NCBI RefSeq assembly: GCF_002127325.2
Contig: NC_035434.2
Location: 82,834,664 to 82,898,663, forward strand
Direction: 5' to 3'
Origin: Helianthus annuus
Taxonomy: Eukaryota; Streptophyta; Magnoliopsida; Asterales; Asteraceae
Length of the DNA: 64,000 bases
The notes below the pieces were generated by a model, which was not told the DNA's origin, ran no database searches, and worked only from the letters and a program-made list of their open reading frames with translations. Below are positions 45,522 to 56,800 of this stretch, in pieces (position 1 is the stretch's first letter; each line of letters starts with the position of its first letter). The translations under genes were made by a program, and so were the position numbers.

Positions 45522-48500
45522 TATAGCTGCATGGAACATTAGGGGTTTGAATCGTCCCCTGAAACAAAACGAGATTCGGGTTTTTATTACTGAAAATCAG
45601 CTTAGTGTTTGTGCGGTTTTGGAATCTCATGTCCAAGTGAATAACTTAGATAGAATTTGTAACAAAGTTTTTCGTTCTTGGAATTGGACGTCTAATGGGG
45701 GTTTGTGTGCTAGGGGTACCCGTATAATTCTTGGATGGAATGCGGATGATGTGGATTTAATGGTTCTTTCTCAATCGGACCAAGTTATCCACACTCAGCT
45801 CCAATTTAAGGCTGACAGGAAAGTGTTTCTTTGTTCGTTTGTTTATGCAGAAAACTCTTATCAAGCGAGGCGGGTGCTATGGGATGATCTATTTAAGCAT
45901 AATAGTTTGGCTCGAGATAAGCCGTGGCTGATTCTTGGTGATTTTAATGTGGCTCTTAGTCTGGATGAGTGTTCTTCTGGTTCGTCTAGTCTTACTATTG
46001 GCATGAGGGAGTTTGATGATTGTGTCAAACAATTGGAGGTTCTTGATATTCCTTGTCATGGTATGCATTTCACATGGAACCAGAAGCCGAGAGAGGGTAT
46101 TGGTGTTTTGAAAAAGCTAGATCGGATTTTGGGTAATATCCATCTCCTTTCTTTATTTCCGGAGGGCTTTGCTTTTTTTCATCCGCCTCGCATTTCGGAT
46201 CATACTCCTTGTGTGTTTAAATCGTCCTCGGCTATTAGTCATAAACCGAGACCTTTTAAATTCCCGAACTTTATTACGTCTAAACCGGAGTTTTTGCAAG
46301 CTGTTGATAAGGAATGGTCTAATAGTGTTACGGGTCATGCCATGTATTCGGTGGTCAAGAAAATGAAAAATCTCAAACCAGCTTTTCGCAAGATCCTTCA
46401 TAACCAGGGTAACCTTCATGTTCGAGTGTCTTCTCTTCGAAAGCAACTGGATGATCTTCAGCTGCAAATTGACACCAACCCGTCGGACTCTTGCCTTCGT
46501 GAGTTGCAAGCTTCATGTCTCCGTGATTTTCAAGTTGCGGCTTATGATGAGGAATGCTTTCTTAAGCAGAAAGCTAAGGTTGATTGGCTTAGTGCGGGTG
46601 ATGCTAATACGTCTTATTTCCACAAGTGTGTGAAGAGCAGGAATGCGAGAAGTAAAATCTCGTGTATTAAAGATGCTCAGGGTAACCAGTTCGAGGGTGA
46701 TGATGTCCCTGCTGTTTTTGTTAATCATTACACGGATTTTTTGGGTACTCCGGACTACGTTGACCAGCTTGATATTGATAACTTGTTTATTAATACTCTC
46801 TCTACTAATGCTGCAAATCATATAATTCGTCCGGTGACTAGAGAGGAAGTTAAAAAGGCTATGTTTAGCATTGGGGAAAACAAAGCTCCGGGCCCGGATG
46901 GTTACACGTCAGCTTTTTTTAAACATGCTTGGGAGACGGTGGGTGAGGAAGTTACGAACGCTGTTCTTACCTTCTTTGATAATGGCCAATTGCTTAAACA
47001 GATCAATCACACGATCATTGCTTTGGTTCCTAAAAAGGAGGCTCCTAATTCGGTTCTTGACTACAGGCCGCTTTCCTGTTGTAACGTGCTCTTCAAATGT
47101 ATCAGCAAGATCATCACGGATAGACTGAAAGGTAATCTGGATAGCTTGGTTAGCATTAACCAATCGGCTTTCGTTCCTGGTCGTAAGATATCTGATAACA
47201 TCCTCCTCACGCAAGAACTTATGCACAATTATCATATCAATAGAGGTCCCTCTAGATGTGCTTTGAAAATTGATATTCAGAAGGCATATGATACAGTTAA
47301 CTGGTCTTTCCTGGAAACTGTCTTAATGAGGTTTGGTTTTCATCGTAAAATGGTAAAGTGGATTATGACATGCGTTTCTACGGTTTCGTATTCTCTTTGC
47401 ATCAATGGCAACATTCATGGTTTCTTTTATGGGAAGCGGGGCCTTAGACAAGGAGACCCCTTGTCTCCGTATTTGTTTACGCTAGTTATGGAAGTCTTAT
47501 CGCTTCTCCTTCAGCATGCAGCGAGAACTCATGCATCGTTCAAATTCCATTCTCAATGTGCTAAACAAAGAATTATAAATGTGTCATTCGCGGATGACTT
47601 ATTTATTTTTGCTCATGGAGATCGGCCCTCTGTTAAAGTTTTAAGGGATGCGTTGGGCTGCTTTACAAAGATTTCGGGTTTGGTTCCTAGTGCGCCGAAG
47701 AGTACCATCTTCTTTTGCAATGTTCCCAACCATGTGAAAACGCAAATCCTGGGTTTGATGCCTTTTCAGGAGGGTTCCCTTCCGGTTCGCTACCTTGGAG
47801 TTCCGCTTATTTCGACCCGTCTTGCTTATAGGGACTGTAAAATCCTGATTGAGAGAGTTAAGCGTCGAATTGACAATTGGATGTCTAGATCGTTATCGTT
47901 TGCAGGAAGGCTTCAACTGATCAATTCGGTTCTGGCATCTATGTACACTTATTGGGCTTCTGTCTTTATGCTTCCGGTTCGTATAGTTAAAGAGCTTGAA
48001 AAGTCTATGCGTCGGTTTCTTTGGAATGGTGGCATTCAGGGGAAAGTTCGTTCAAAAGTTGCTTGGTCCAATGTTTGCTTGCCGAAGGAAGAGGGGGGGT
48101 TGGGTATCCGCAGTTTTAAGGATGTCAATATTGCTTTACTTGCTGGCCATGTATGGAGTATTATTAATCATCGTCCTTCGCTTTGGGTGCAATGGATTCA
48201 TTCCTACAAATTAAAAGGTACGAACTTCTGGGAGGTGACAAAACGGGGTAGCGTAAGCTGGGGTTGGAGACATATTCTTGCAATTCGTGACCACATCAGA
48301 CCTTATGTTTGGATGTCTATCCTGAGTGGTCGGCAAACGAATGCTTGGAGTGATAACGGGTGTTCTTGTAGCCCTCTTAGATCCTTTATATCTCCTCGGG
48401 CAATAGCCAATGCAGGTTTCAACCTTCGGTCTACTGTTGCGGACATTATTGATGATACCGGACAATGGAAATGGCCTCAAGCTTGGTTCGATCTTTTTCC

Positions 48501-49188
48501 GGTTCTTATAAACATTCCTTCTCCGCATCCTTTAGTTGATATGGCTGATCGGTGTAGCTGGAAAGATATGGAAGGGAACCTTTGTCATTTTCGGTCTTGG
48601 GATGTTTGGAACACTTTGCGGCATAGGGATGATAGGGTTGCTTGGGTCGACTCAATTTGGTTCAGCCAATGCATCCCGCGACATTCATTTCATATGTGGT
48701 TAGTAATGACTAATAAATTAAAGATGCAAGACAGGATGGCTGCGTGGGAAGCGGGTAGTACTACTAATCTGATTCTTATGTGTTGCCCTCTTTGTTTCCA
48801 TGATCGTGATTCTAGAGACCACCTTTTCTTTCAATGCTCCTTTGCCACGAAAGTTTGGGAAGCAGTGAGGAAAAGGGTCAACATGGAGAGTGTCAACAAC
48901 ACATGGTCCTCGGTTATGCAGTGGATGATTCAAAACGCAAATGCTAGAACTCTAGACCGGATTGTGGGTAAGATCCTTATTGCGGCTACTTCGTACTATG
49001 TATGGCAGGAGAGGAATAACCGGTTATTTTCTAGTGTCCAACGATCCCCTGAGATGCTCTTGCATGTTATTATCAGTACGGTTCGTTTGAAGATTATGGG
49101 ATTCAAGCTTCGGAGTGACCGGAAGCATCGTGACCTTTTGGAAACCTGGCAGATCTCGGTGAAGAGTTTGGATTGTGATCCGGGCTAG
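45514..49188 (+). CDS. LINE ORF2: endonuclease and reverse transcriptase
   Basis: 1224 residues. Apurinic-type endonuclease at the N-terminus (AAWNIRGLNRP near 5, LGDFNVAL near 143, ISDHTP near 228). RT from about 430 to 760: ENKAPGPDGYTSAFFK, PLSCCNVLFKCISKIITDRLK, INQSAFVPGR, IDIQKAYDTVNW, GLRQGDPLSPYLF, catalytic FADD near 691. A zinc-binding zf-RVT region near 1040-1130 (W..IPRHSFHMW, CPLCFHDRDSRDHLFFQC). No RNase H domain is evident. It nicks target DNA and copies its own RNA there. All catalytic motifs are present and the frame is unbroken, so activity is plausible. Confidence 0.95.
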   Translation: MGSIAAWNIRGLNRPLKQNEIRVFITENQLSVCAVLESHVQVNNLDRICNKVFRSWNWTSNGGLCARGTRIILGWNADDVDLMVLSQSDQVIHTQLQFKADRKVFLCSFVYAENSYQARRVLWDDLFKHNSLARDKPWLILGDFNVALSLDECSSGSSSLTIGMREFDDCVKQLEVLDIPCHGMHFTWNQKPREGIGVLKKLDRILGNIHLLSLFPEGFAFFHPPRISDHTPCVFKSSSAISHKPRPFKFPNFITSKPEFLQAVDKEWSNSVTGHAMYSVVKKMKNLKPAFRKILHNQGNLHVRVSSLRKQLDDLQLQIDTNPSDSCLRELQASCLRDFQVAAYDEECFLKQKAKVDWLSAGDANTSYFHKCVKSRNARSKISCIKDAQGNQFEGDDVPAVFVNHYTDFLGTPDYVDQLDIDNLFINTLSTNAANHIIRPVTREEVKKAMFSIGENKAPGPDGYTSAFFKHAWETVGEEVTNAVLTFFDNGQLLKQINHTIIALVPKKEAPNSVLDYRPLSCCNVLFKCISKIITDRLKGNLDSLVSINQSAFVPGRKISDNILLTQELMHNYHINRGPSRCALKIDIQKAYDTVNWSFLETVLMRFGFHRKMVKWIMTCVSTVSYSLCINGNIHGFFYGKRGLRQGDPLSPYLFTLVMEVLSLLLQHAARTHASFKFHSQCAKQRIINVSFADDLFIFAHGDRPSVKVLRDALGCFTKISGLVPSAPKSTIFFCNVPNHVKTQILGLMPFQEGSLPVRYLGVPLISTRLAYRDCKILIERVKRRIDNWMSRSLSFAGRLQLINSVLASMYTYWASVFMLPVRIVKELEKSMRRFLWNGGIQGKVRSKVAWSNVCLPKEEGGLGIRSFKDVNIALLAGHVWSIINHRPSLWVQWIHSYKLKGTNFWEVTKRGSVSWGWRHILAIRDHIRPYVWMSILSGRQTNAWSDNGCSCSPLRSFISPRAIANAGFNLRSTVADIIDDTGQWKWPQAWFDLFPVLINIPSPHPLVDMADRCSWKDMEGNLCHFRSWDVWNTLRHRDDRVAWVDSIWFSQCIPRHSFHMWLVMTNKLKMQDRMAAWEAGSTTNLILMCCPLCFHDRDSRDHLFFQCSFATKVWEAVRKRVNMESVNNTWSSVMQWMIQNANARTLDRIVGKILIAATSYYVWQERNNRLFSSVQRSPEMLLHVIISTVRLKIMGFKLRSDRKHRDLLETWQISVKSLDCDPG

Positions 49189-49472
49189 TGCTTGTCTTTG
49201 TTCGGCTAGCATGTTGTTAGAGACTTAGTTTTGTCGGGCTTTGATTCTTTTTCGGGTTGTATGTTTTGTCGTTTTGGTTGTTTCTTGGATTTTCTAGTCT
49301 TGGTTTGCCTTGACTAGTAGTGTGTGTCAATGTCGTGGCACACCCTGTTTTATTTGGTTGGTGATTTATAAAATTTACCGGGGTAACCCTTTACCCAAAA
49401 AAAAAAAAAATAATTGTAATAGTATAGTAAGCCTTTTGTTCGTTCGTTAAGTCATGTATCATATTAGTTCAT

Positions 49473-49665
49473 ATCGCGGCCTTCTAGGCATGTGTGCGGT
49501 GACTAGGGAAAATCCCCAAGTATTCTAGACTATGTATATTTGTATCGCGGCCACCCTGGCATGTGTGCGAAGTTTTAGTATATAGTTCGCGGCCTTTCCA
49601 AGGCATGTGTGCGAAGATCAGTCATAATATCGCGGCCAACCCCTGGCGTGTGTGCGAAGATCAGT
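49473..49665. repeat. Four-copy hairpin minisatellite in LTR E
   Basis: TATCGCGGCC..GGCATGTGTGCG repeats at about 49473, 49543, 49585 and 49628. In each, the sequence after CG can fold: GCCTT-tcc-AAGGC, GCCA-ccc-TGGC and similar. Confidence 0.8.
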
Positions 49666-51303
49666 TCAATTGGTATACTAGTCTAGGTCGTATCTCATCA
49701 TTACCCTTCCTCACCCTGAGGACCATATCATTAAATTCTATCATCTGAGTAAGTACGAATAAATAATCCAAAACCCATTCCCACCCTGGGAACCCCATGC
49801 CTTGGCTGTGTGAACTCACCTTGGTTTGCTCGGTAGAGTGTTTAACTTGTTGATGCAACTTTGGGTCAATCACGTCCTATTTCCATTACCACAGCTTAAT
49901 TAAACTCGTATACCATTATTCACGTATTCAAGTAGCAAATAGATCACGTTTCATATAATTACACGCACTACTCAAGTTTCATGAATAGTATCGCATTGGC
50001 ACACACATATACTACTCAAAATTCATAAATAGACAAGGCCCAAAAATACTCCCAAACCAATCCATTCAGAATTTCAAATCACAGTCGTGGACCCTTAACC
50101 CGAGTGTGGCCCAAACCAAACACCTGGCCCAAGCATGGCCAGTCCGCAACCTTCGCGGCTGAAGCTGGGTTCATGCCCAGACGCACTCCAGGCCTATCCG
50201 GATGTGCGGCCTAGTCTAAAGTTGTGGTCGAGTTTGTATAGAAGGCCCAACTCCAAATTCATGAATTAATTAGTTTATTTTTAACAATCCAGCTTATTTA
50301 TCTACACATAATCTCGGCCCCATGTTATTCAACACAAAAGTTTCAAAACAGAATAATAGTTCACATAATATTAATATAAAATTCAATAACAATCCAAGTC
50401 ATCCAATCTCTTACGCTCGATCACATGCATAAACCTTATTATCCTTCATAAACCTTAAACATATCAAGATCACAAAGAATATACAAATCAATTTGCACAC
50501 ATCAAACATTATACAGCAACCATTTATCTAATTCAAAACAGTTTGCACATAACCCGTTAACATTCTATCCGTCTTAACACGATTCCGAACACACAAACTT
50601 TCGATTATTTATGCGATTCAGAAATCGTAAAGGTGCATCAATAGTCGAATACTCACATCGCACATGAAACGCAGTTTCCGTAACGAGTATCACATAGCCT
50701 ATTCATTCATACAATCACACCTATGGATTAAAACAGTTATTACCTCATAAACAACAGTTTATTTTCATCTTTTAAGGCATCTAACAGTGATCCTTATTAT
50801 CTTTCAAACTTCACTTGTTATGCATGACCAGGTGTACATCATGCATAATTAGTTGTACTTTTTCACAAACTCTCAATACTAGATCATTCAAATAACAAGT
50901 GAACAATCTTCGATCATTGGTTATGCACATAACATTATCATCTTTATCATTTATAGCATTTATATCACCCAATCACTTAACAAACATAATCACTGTGACA
51001 ACTCGAAATCCAGAACCTTTCGTTGTAACTTGCTTGTACGCTATGTGACTAGTGACTGATTAAACTTAATGATAAACGTGAACTTTTATGTGCTTTACTA
51101 TGTGTGCATTTGTATGAATATTTGTATGTGTTATATGCTAGCCGAGAACCCAAACCGAAAACAAAGAACCCGACTCGAGACCATGAGGTCTCGAGTGAAT
51201 AGTGACCGAATGGGCCTTGGGCCGAGAACCTTTGGCCGGTTGGGCCACTGGGCCGAAAACACCCACTCGAAACCCATGAAGGGTGCACCACTTGGAACTA
51301 GCC

Positions 51304-51311
51304 TATATAAA
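51304..51311 (+). promoter_or_regulatory. TATA box of element A LTR
   Basis: TATATAAA about 310 bp into the LTR, followed about 30 bp later by a pyrimidine-rich leader; repeated in the 3' LTR at 58862-58869. Confidence 0.65.
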
Positions 51312-52067
51312 CCAACCTTAGTTAACTTTGCCATTTTGTTGAACATTAGAACACACACACTCTCCTACTTCTCTCTCACTTAAACTCTAGAACACAAACA
51401 CTTCATCATTTTCGGACCTTTGAAGTTGGATCGGCTCACACTCGAATCGGCTAGAAGTTTCACACACACCTCACCAAACCGGTTAGTATCCATAATGTTT
51501 TGACTTATATTTGTTGTGTTTGTGCTTGAATGGATGTATGCATGAGATGATGTTTAGTGTTAGGATTTACATGATGATTCTTGATGAGTATGATGTTCTA
51601 ATGTGCATAATGTTGATAATCGGCTAAAGGGTCTTGATTTCGGATATATTTATATAGCATGATGGATTTTGGTGTTTTGTGTTTGAGTGAGGTTGAACTA
51701 TTTATGTTGATGAACATGAAACCGAGTTACATATGTCATATATTCGGCCTAGTATAGAACCGAGCCTATGGTGTTATGTTAGATAAATGAGATTGTTAAC
51801 CATGAATATGCTTATGATTGATGCAAAATGTGTTAGAATAAGGTTGAATATGTGATGAATATGCTTTGAATGTATGAAGAACACTTTGAATGATAGTTGA
51901 AGATTGAAAACCCTTGTGATTTTGATCCATCTTTGACTAATAGCCTGATTAGGAAAACTGTTAGTGGAATGCTATTGGTTATTTCCTGATTTGGGCCTGA
52001 TCATATTGTACAATTTGGCTGACTACATCTGCATCAACACGTGAACTTGAAAACGACAGCTTACCGA

Positions 52068-52290
52068 CTCGCAATCACCCGTTGCGACTCGCAACCACAG
52101 CGTGATGACTCGAGACCACGCGGTTGCGACTCGCAACCATAACAGGACAAGCCGAGACCACAGGTTACGAGTCCCGTTGCGACTCGAGACCTTAGCATGA
52201 TGAACCGAAACCATGGTTGCGACTCGCAACCATCCATGATCAACACACAGCATGACTCGAGACCATGCTTGCGAGTCCGGTTGCGACTCG
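52068..52290. repeat. GCGACTCGCAAC/GACTCGAGACC array in element A LTR
   Basis: About ten units, several forming the near-perfect palindrome GGTTGCGA-C-TCGCAACC. The array recurs in the 3' LTR at 59626-59848. Confidence 0.85.
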
Positions 52291-52952
52291 AGACCACACT
52301 TTTGGGCCTTAGTTAATGGGCCAGACTGATGGGCTTCTGTGTTAACTGCTTTTACGTGTTTGGGCCTAAGTAGTTGGGCTGAACTTATGAACCGTATGTG
52401 CTACTGTTGATTAAGAACACTGTGAACTGTTACTGCTAAACGTGCTTGCCAAACGTGTTGAACATTTGTGCACTACTTGGTTCGAATCTGATTATACGTG
52501 ATAACCGTGTTAGGACGTTATTGACTACTTGCGACTTGATTGGCTTTCTGTGATTAACTGCCGAGCAAACCGAGGTGAGTTCACACCCTTTACAAAGCAT
52601 GGGATTCCCTGGGTTGGGAACGGGGTTAAGGAACGTGGTTCCTCGTCTACCTTGGGTAGGACGTCAGTGGTTCAGGAATGTGATTCCTCGTCCGGATGGA
52701 CGGATAAACGTACTAGACTAAAACTCTATCACGAAGTCCCTCCTTTTTGTATCGACTAATCGCCGGGCCAATGGCGAGCGGGTCATTAGTTAGATAGCGC
52801 TATTTAGGTCTGACAAGCCTCACACCGTGCCGCAGAGGACGGGCGTGAACTAATGGATCTGGGGCACGTCAATGATGATAGACATTGATGTTTTCAGGGC
52901 ACATAAACATGACTACAGTCAGCAATCGATACGGTAACGAGTCTAGTATACA

Positions 52953-53125
52953 CATGGGGTAGCCCCCACGGCTGGAGAGCCGGATGATGTACGCATGGGG
53001 TAGCCCCCACGGCCGAAATGCCTGATAACTACATGGGGTAGCCCCCACGGCCGGAGTGCCGGAGTAACTGGGAACGAACATGTCACGTTTTTAAACTATG
53101 GGGTAACCCCCACGGCAGGATGCCA
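52953..53125. repeat. Four-unit hairpin repeat in element A LTR
   Basis: Units start at 52953, 52994, 53032 and 53096. Each has TGGGG-TAGC-CCCCA (or TAAC loop) followed by a second dyad: GGCT-ggag-AGCC, GGC..GCC, CGGC..GCCG, GGCA-gga-TGCC. The 3' LTR copy is at 60511-60683. Confidence 0.85.
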
Positions 53126-53499
53126 GTTAAAGGAAACTGTTTTTTGGAATAACTAAAACAAACGCCCACCCGTGAACTCACTCAACTAGTTGTTGACTCG
53201 TTACTACATGCTTTGCAGGACCGTAGGTACTCAACTGGAGCTTGCATGGAGGAGGATCGTTGTGGGACAGGGATTGCTACAAGACTATGTTAAACTTGAA
53301 ACTTTTGGAACTTATGTTATAACTTTAAACTTATGCTTCCGCTTGCAACTTAACTTGTTTGTTTTGAAACACCAATCGTGATGGTTAAACTTTTATAACT
53401 ACTTATATGCTTGTTCAGTATGATTGGTGGCTGGATCCTGGTCAGTCACGCCTCCAAGCGGTAGTACTCCGCAGGTGGGATTTTGGGGGTGTGACAGAT

Positions 53500-53511
53500 T
53501 GGTATCAGAGC
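53500..53511 (+). other. Element A primer binding site (initiator tRNA-Met)
   Basis: TGGTATCAGAGC, 3 bp after the LTR. Confidence 0.95.
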
Positions 53512-53804
53512 CATTGGTTATAGTGAACTTGGTTTTAATAAAGGAGAAACGTTTTTGTTAAAACCAGACTATAACCGGAACAGTGCTCAACGGTCCACAA
53601 CGACACTTCGCTCCTCATGCAAGGCTCGACGTTCTAGGTAATATGATGTATGTATATTGCCTACTTGTTAGTTACGTAGTACATTGCTCATGGTATGCTA
53701 GATTAGTATAGCTACTGTTGTTTGAACACATGCGTACTTACTCTGTCCTACTATCGTGCTTTCGCAAACCTCTCTTACACGTATTACTCTTATTATGAAG
53801 AAAC

Positions 53805-56800
53805 ATGTCTGGACGCGTTAACATGACACAAGCCCAGTTGACGGCTTTGATCAACGAGCGAGTTGCCGCAGCGCTCGCAGCTGCACACGCAGGAGGTATA
53901 TCCTGCAGTCCGAAATTATTCTAGGATCATTTGGATCCTACTCTCGTAAACCAACCTTTGTGTTAAACTCTGTCTTTTCTTTCACCTACCTTAGGTCAGG
54001 CACCGATGTGCACTTTTAAGACCTTTATGGACTGTCGACCCACGACTTTTAGCGGCACTGAAGGAGCAGTAGGTCTCCTACACTGGTTTGAGAAACTGGA
54101 GTCTGTGTTCGAAATGTGTGAATGCCCTGAAGCGCGCAGGGTGAAGTATGCTACTGGTACTCTCGAGGGTTTGGCTCTCACGTGGTGGAATGCTCAAGTG
54201 CAGATGTTAGGGTTGGTTGCTGCCAACGCCACCCCATGGGAAAACTTCAAGGAAATGATCAGGGAGGAATACTGCAGTCGTGACGACATTCACAAACTGG
54301 AAGATGAGTTCTACAATCTTAAGATGTCGGGATCAGAAATTGAGGCATACACCAAGAGATCGCATGAGCTTGCCTTGTTGTGTCCTACTATGGTGGATCC
54401 TCCCTACAAGCGAATTGAACTCTATCTCAAGGGCTTGGTGCCAGAGATCCAAAGTCATGTGACTTCAGCGAGGTTGACTACTATCCAGCAGGTTGTACAG
54501 TTGGCTCACCGTCTCACTGACCAAGCGGTGGAGCAGAACAAGTTACCGAAGCGTATAGGTGCTGCAACTACTTCTGGTGCTTCTAGTGGGGATAAACGGA
54601 AATGGGATGGAACTTCAAGCAGGGGTTCAACATCAGTGCAAACTCAGTCTCAGCAGAGAAAGACGGATGATCACAAGAGCCCCGGTCAGCAGTCATCTAG
54701 TGGTCAAAGTCATGGTGGATACAAGGGGAATCACCCCAAGTGCAATCGTTGTAGCCTACACCACAGTGGGCCATGCACCAGGGGCAACTGTCATCGATGC
54801 AACAAGCCTGGTCATGTTGCAAAGGATTGCAGAAGCGCATACCCCGTCAACCAGAATCGTCAGCAACCTCAGCAGAACCAGCGACAGCAGCAGGATAACA
54901 ACAAAGGGTGCTTTCAGTGTGGAGCTGAAGGTCATTTCAAGAAGGATTGTCCCCAACTGAACCAGAACAACAACAATCAGGGGAATGGTAACAATGGGAA
55001 CAACAACAACAATGGTGCTAGGGGACGTGTGTTCGTGATTGGTCAAGGTGAAGCAAGGAATGATCCCAACGTGGTGACGGGTAAGTTCCTTCTCGACGAC
55101 TTTTATGTTACAGTCTTATTTGATTCGGGTGCCGATACTAGCTATGTGTCACTAGAAGTTAGTAAGATGCTTAAGCGTATTCCTACACCCCTGAGCGACA
55201 AGCACACTGTAGAGCTAGCTAACGGTAGAAGTTTGGAAGCCTCACACGTAGTCAAGGGTTGCCAGCTTATTCTCGCTAATCAGACCTTCTCTATTGATCT
55301 TATTCCTATTGTCTTGGGTAGTTTCGACGTTGTCATTGGGATGGATTGGTTATCCCAACACCGAGCAGAGATTCTTTGTAACGAGAAGATCGTTCGTATT
55401 CCTGGTTTAGGTAGTGAACCTCTCATGATTCGTGGCGACAAGAGAAGTGCTGTTGAGAACATCATCTCTCTTCTTAAAGCCCAGAAATGCTTACGAAAGG
55501 GCCACACTGCGATTTTGGCTTTAGTTACTGACACCACAGAGAAAGAGAAGAAGTTAGAAGATTTTCCCGTTGTGCGCGACTATCCTGAGGTATTCCCTGA
55601 GGAATTACCTGGTCTTCCGCCCCATCGCCAAGTCGAGTTTCAGATTGATCTAGCTCCTGGAGCCGCGCCTGTAGCCCGTGCACCTTATCGTTTAGCGCCA
55701 TCAGAGTTGGAAGAACTCTCCACGCAACTACAAGAACTCTTGGATAAAGGTTTTATTCGTCCTAGCTCATCGCCTTGGGGAGCTCCAGTGTTATTTGTGA
55801 AGAAGAAGGATGGTACCTTCAGAATGTGTATCGACTATCGCGAACTCAACAAGGTGACTGTGAAGAATCGTTATCCTCTACCGCGTATTGACGACTTGTT
55901 CGACCAGTTGCAGGGGTCGAGCTACTATTCGAAGATCGATTTGAGATCGGGATATCACCAGCTGAGAGTTCGGGAAGAGGATGTCTCTAAGACGGCCTTT
56001 AGGACTCGATATGGGCACTATGAGTTTCTGGTCATGCCGTTTGGGCTGACGAACGCACCGGCAGTTTTTATGGATTTGATGAATCGAGTGTGCAAACCGT
56101 ACCTGGACAAGTTTGTTATAGTCTTCATCGACGACATCCTGATCTATTCTAAGAGCAAAGAAGAGCATGAACAGCATCTACGACTTATTTTGGAACTCCT
56201 CCGGAAGGAACAGCTTTACGCAAAGTTCTCGAAGTGCGACTTCTGGCTTCGAGAGGTCCATTTCCTAGGGCATGTGGTGAACAAGGATGGGATTCATGTT
56301 GATCCATCCAAAGTGGACTCTATTAAGAACTGGCCTGCACCTCGTACACCAAAGGAAATTCGCCAATTTTTGGGATTGGCAGGTTACTACAGGAGATTCA
56401 TTAAGGATTTTTCTAAGATCGCGCAGCCTCTCACGTTGTTAACACAGAAAGGCGTTGTTTATCATTGGGGAAATGCACAAGAGTTAGCTTTTCAACATCT
56501 AAAGGATAGACTTTGTAGTGCACCTATCCTTTCATTGCCAGAGGGCACAGATGATTTTGTGGTTTACTGTGATGCATCAATTCAAGGTCTTGGTTGTGTA
56601 TTGATGCAACGAGATAAAGTCATAGCTTACGCCTCACGACAACTCAAAGTTCACGAGAAAAACTACACGACACATGATTTAGAGCTGGGAGCTGTTGTTT
56701 TCGCACTTAAACTATGGCGGCATTACCTTTACGGAACCAAGTGCGCCATCTACACTGACCACAGGAGTTTAGAACACATATTCAAGCAGAAGGAACTGAA

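Larger units (their letters stand above)
43732..49410 (+). mobile_element. LINE (plant L1 type), full length, 18-bp TSD
   Basis: TAATTGTAATAGTATAGT occurs directly before (43714-43731) and after (49411-49428) the unit, with 14 A at the 3' end (49397-49410). 5679 bp: 5' UTR of about 314 bp, ORF1, ORF2, short 3' UTR. Both ORFs are open, so the copy may be recent. It inserted in LTR E in the opposite orientation. Confidence 0.96.
50994..53496 (+). repeat. Element A 5' LTR (2503 bp)
   Basis: TGTGACAACTCG..GGGGTGTGACA. TATATAAA at 51304-51311, so most of the LTR (about 2.1 kb) would be transcribed. Contains the GCGACTCGCAAC array (52068-52290) and a four-unit hairpin repeat (52953-53125). A splice-like donor CCGGTTAGTATCC (GT 51482) and acceptor CTTTGCAG (53211-53218) are present. 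The reading frames in it are not genes. Confidence 0.96.

Noticed and set aside
51069..51383. 104-codon open frame in the element A LTR (and its copy at 58627)
   Set aside because: It is duplicated only because the LTR is duplicated, and it has no domain or coding signature.
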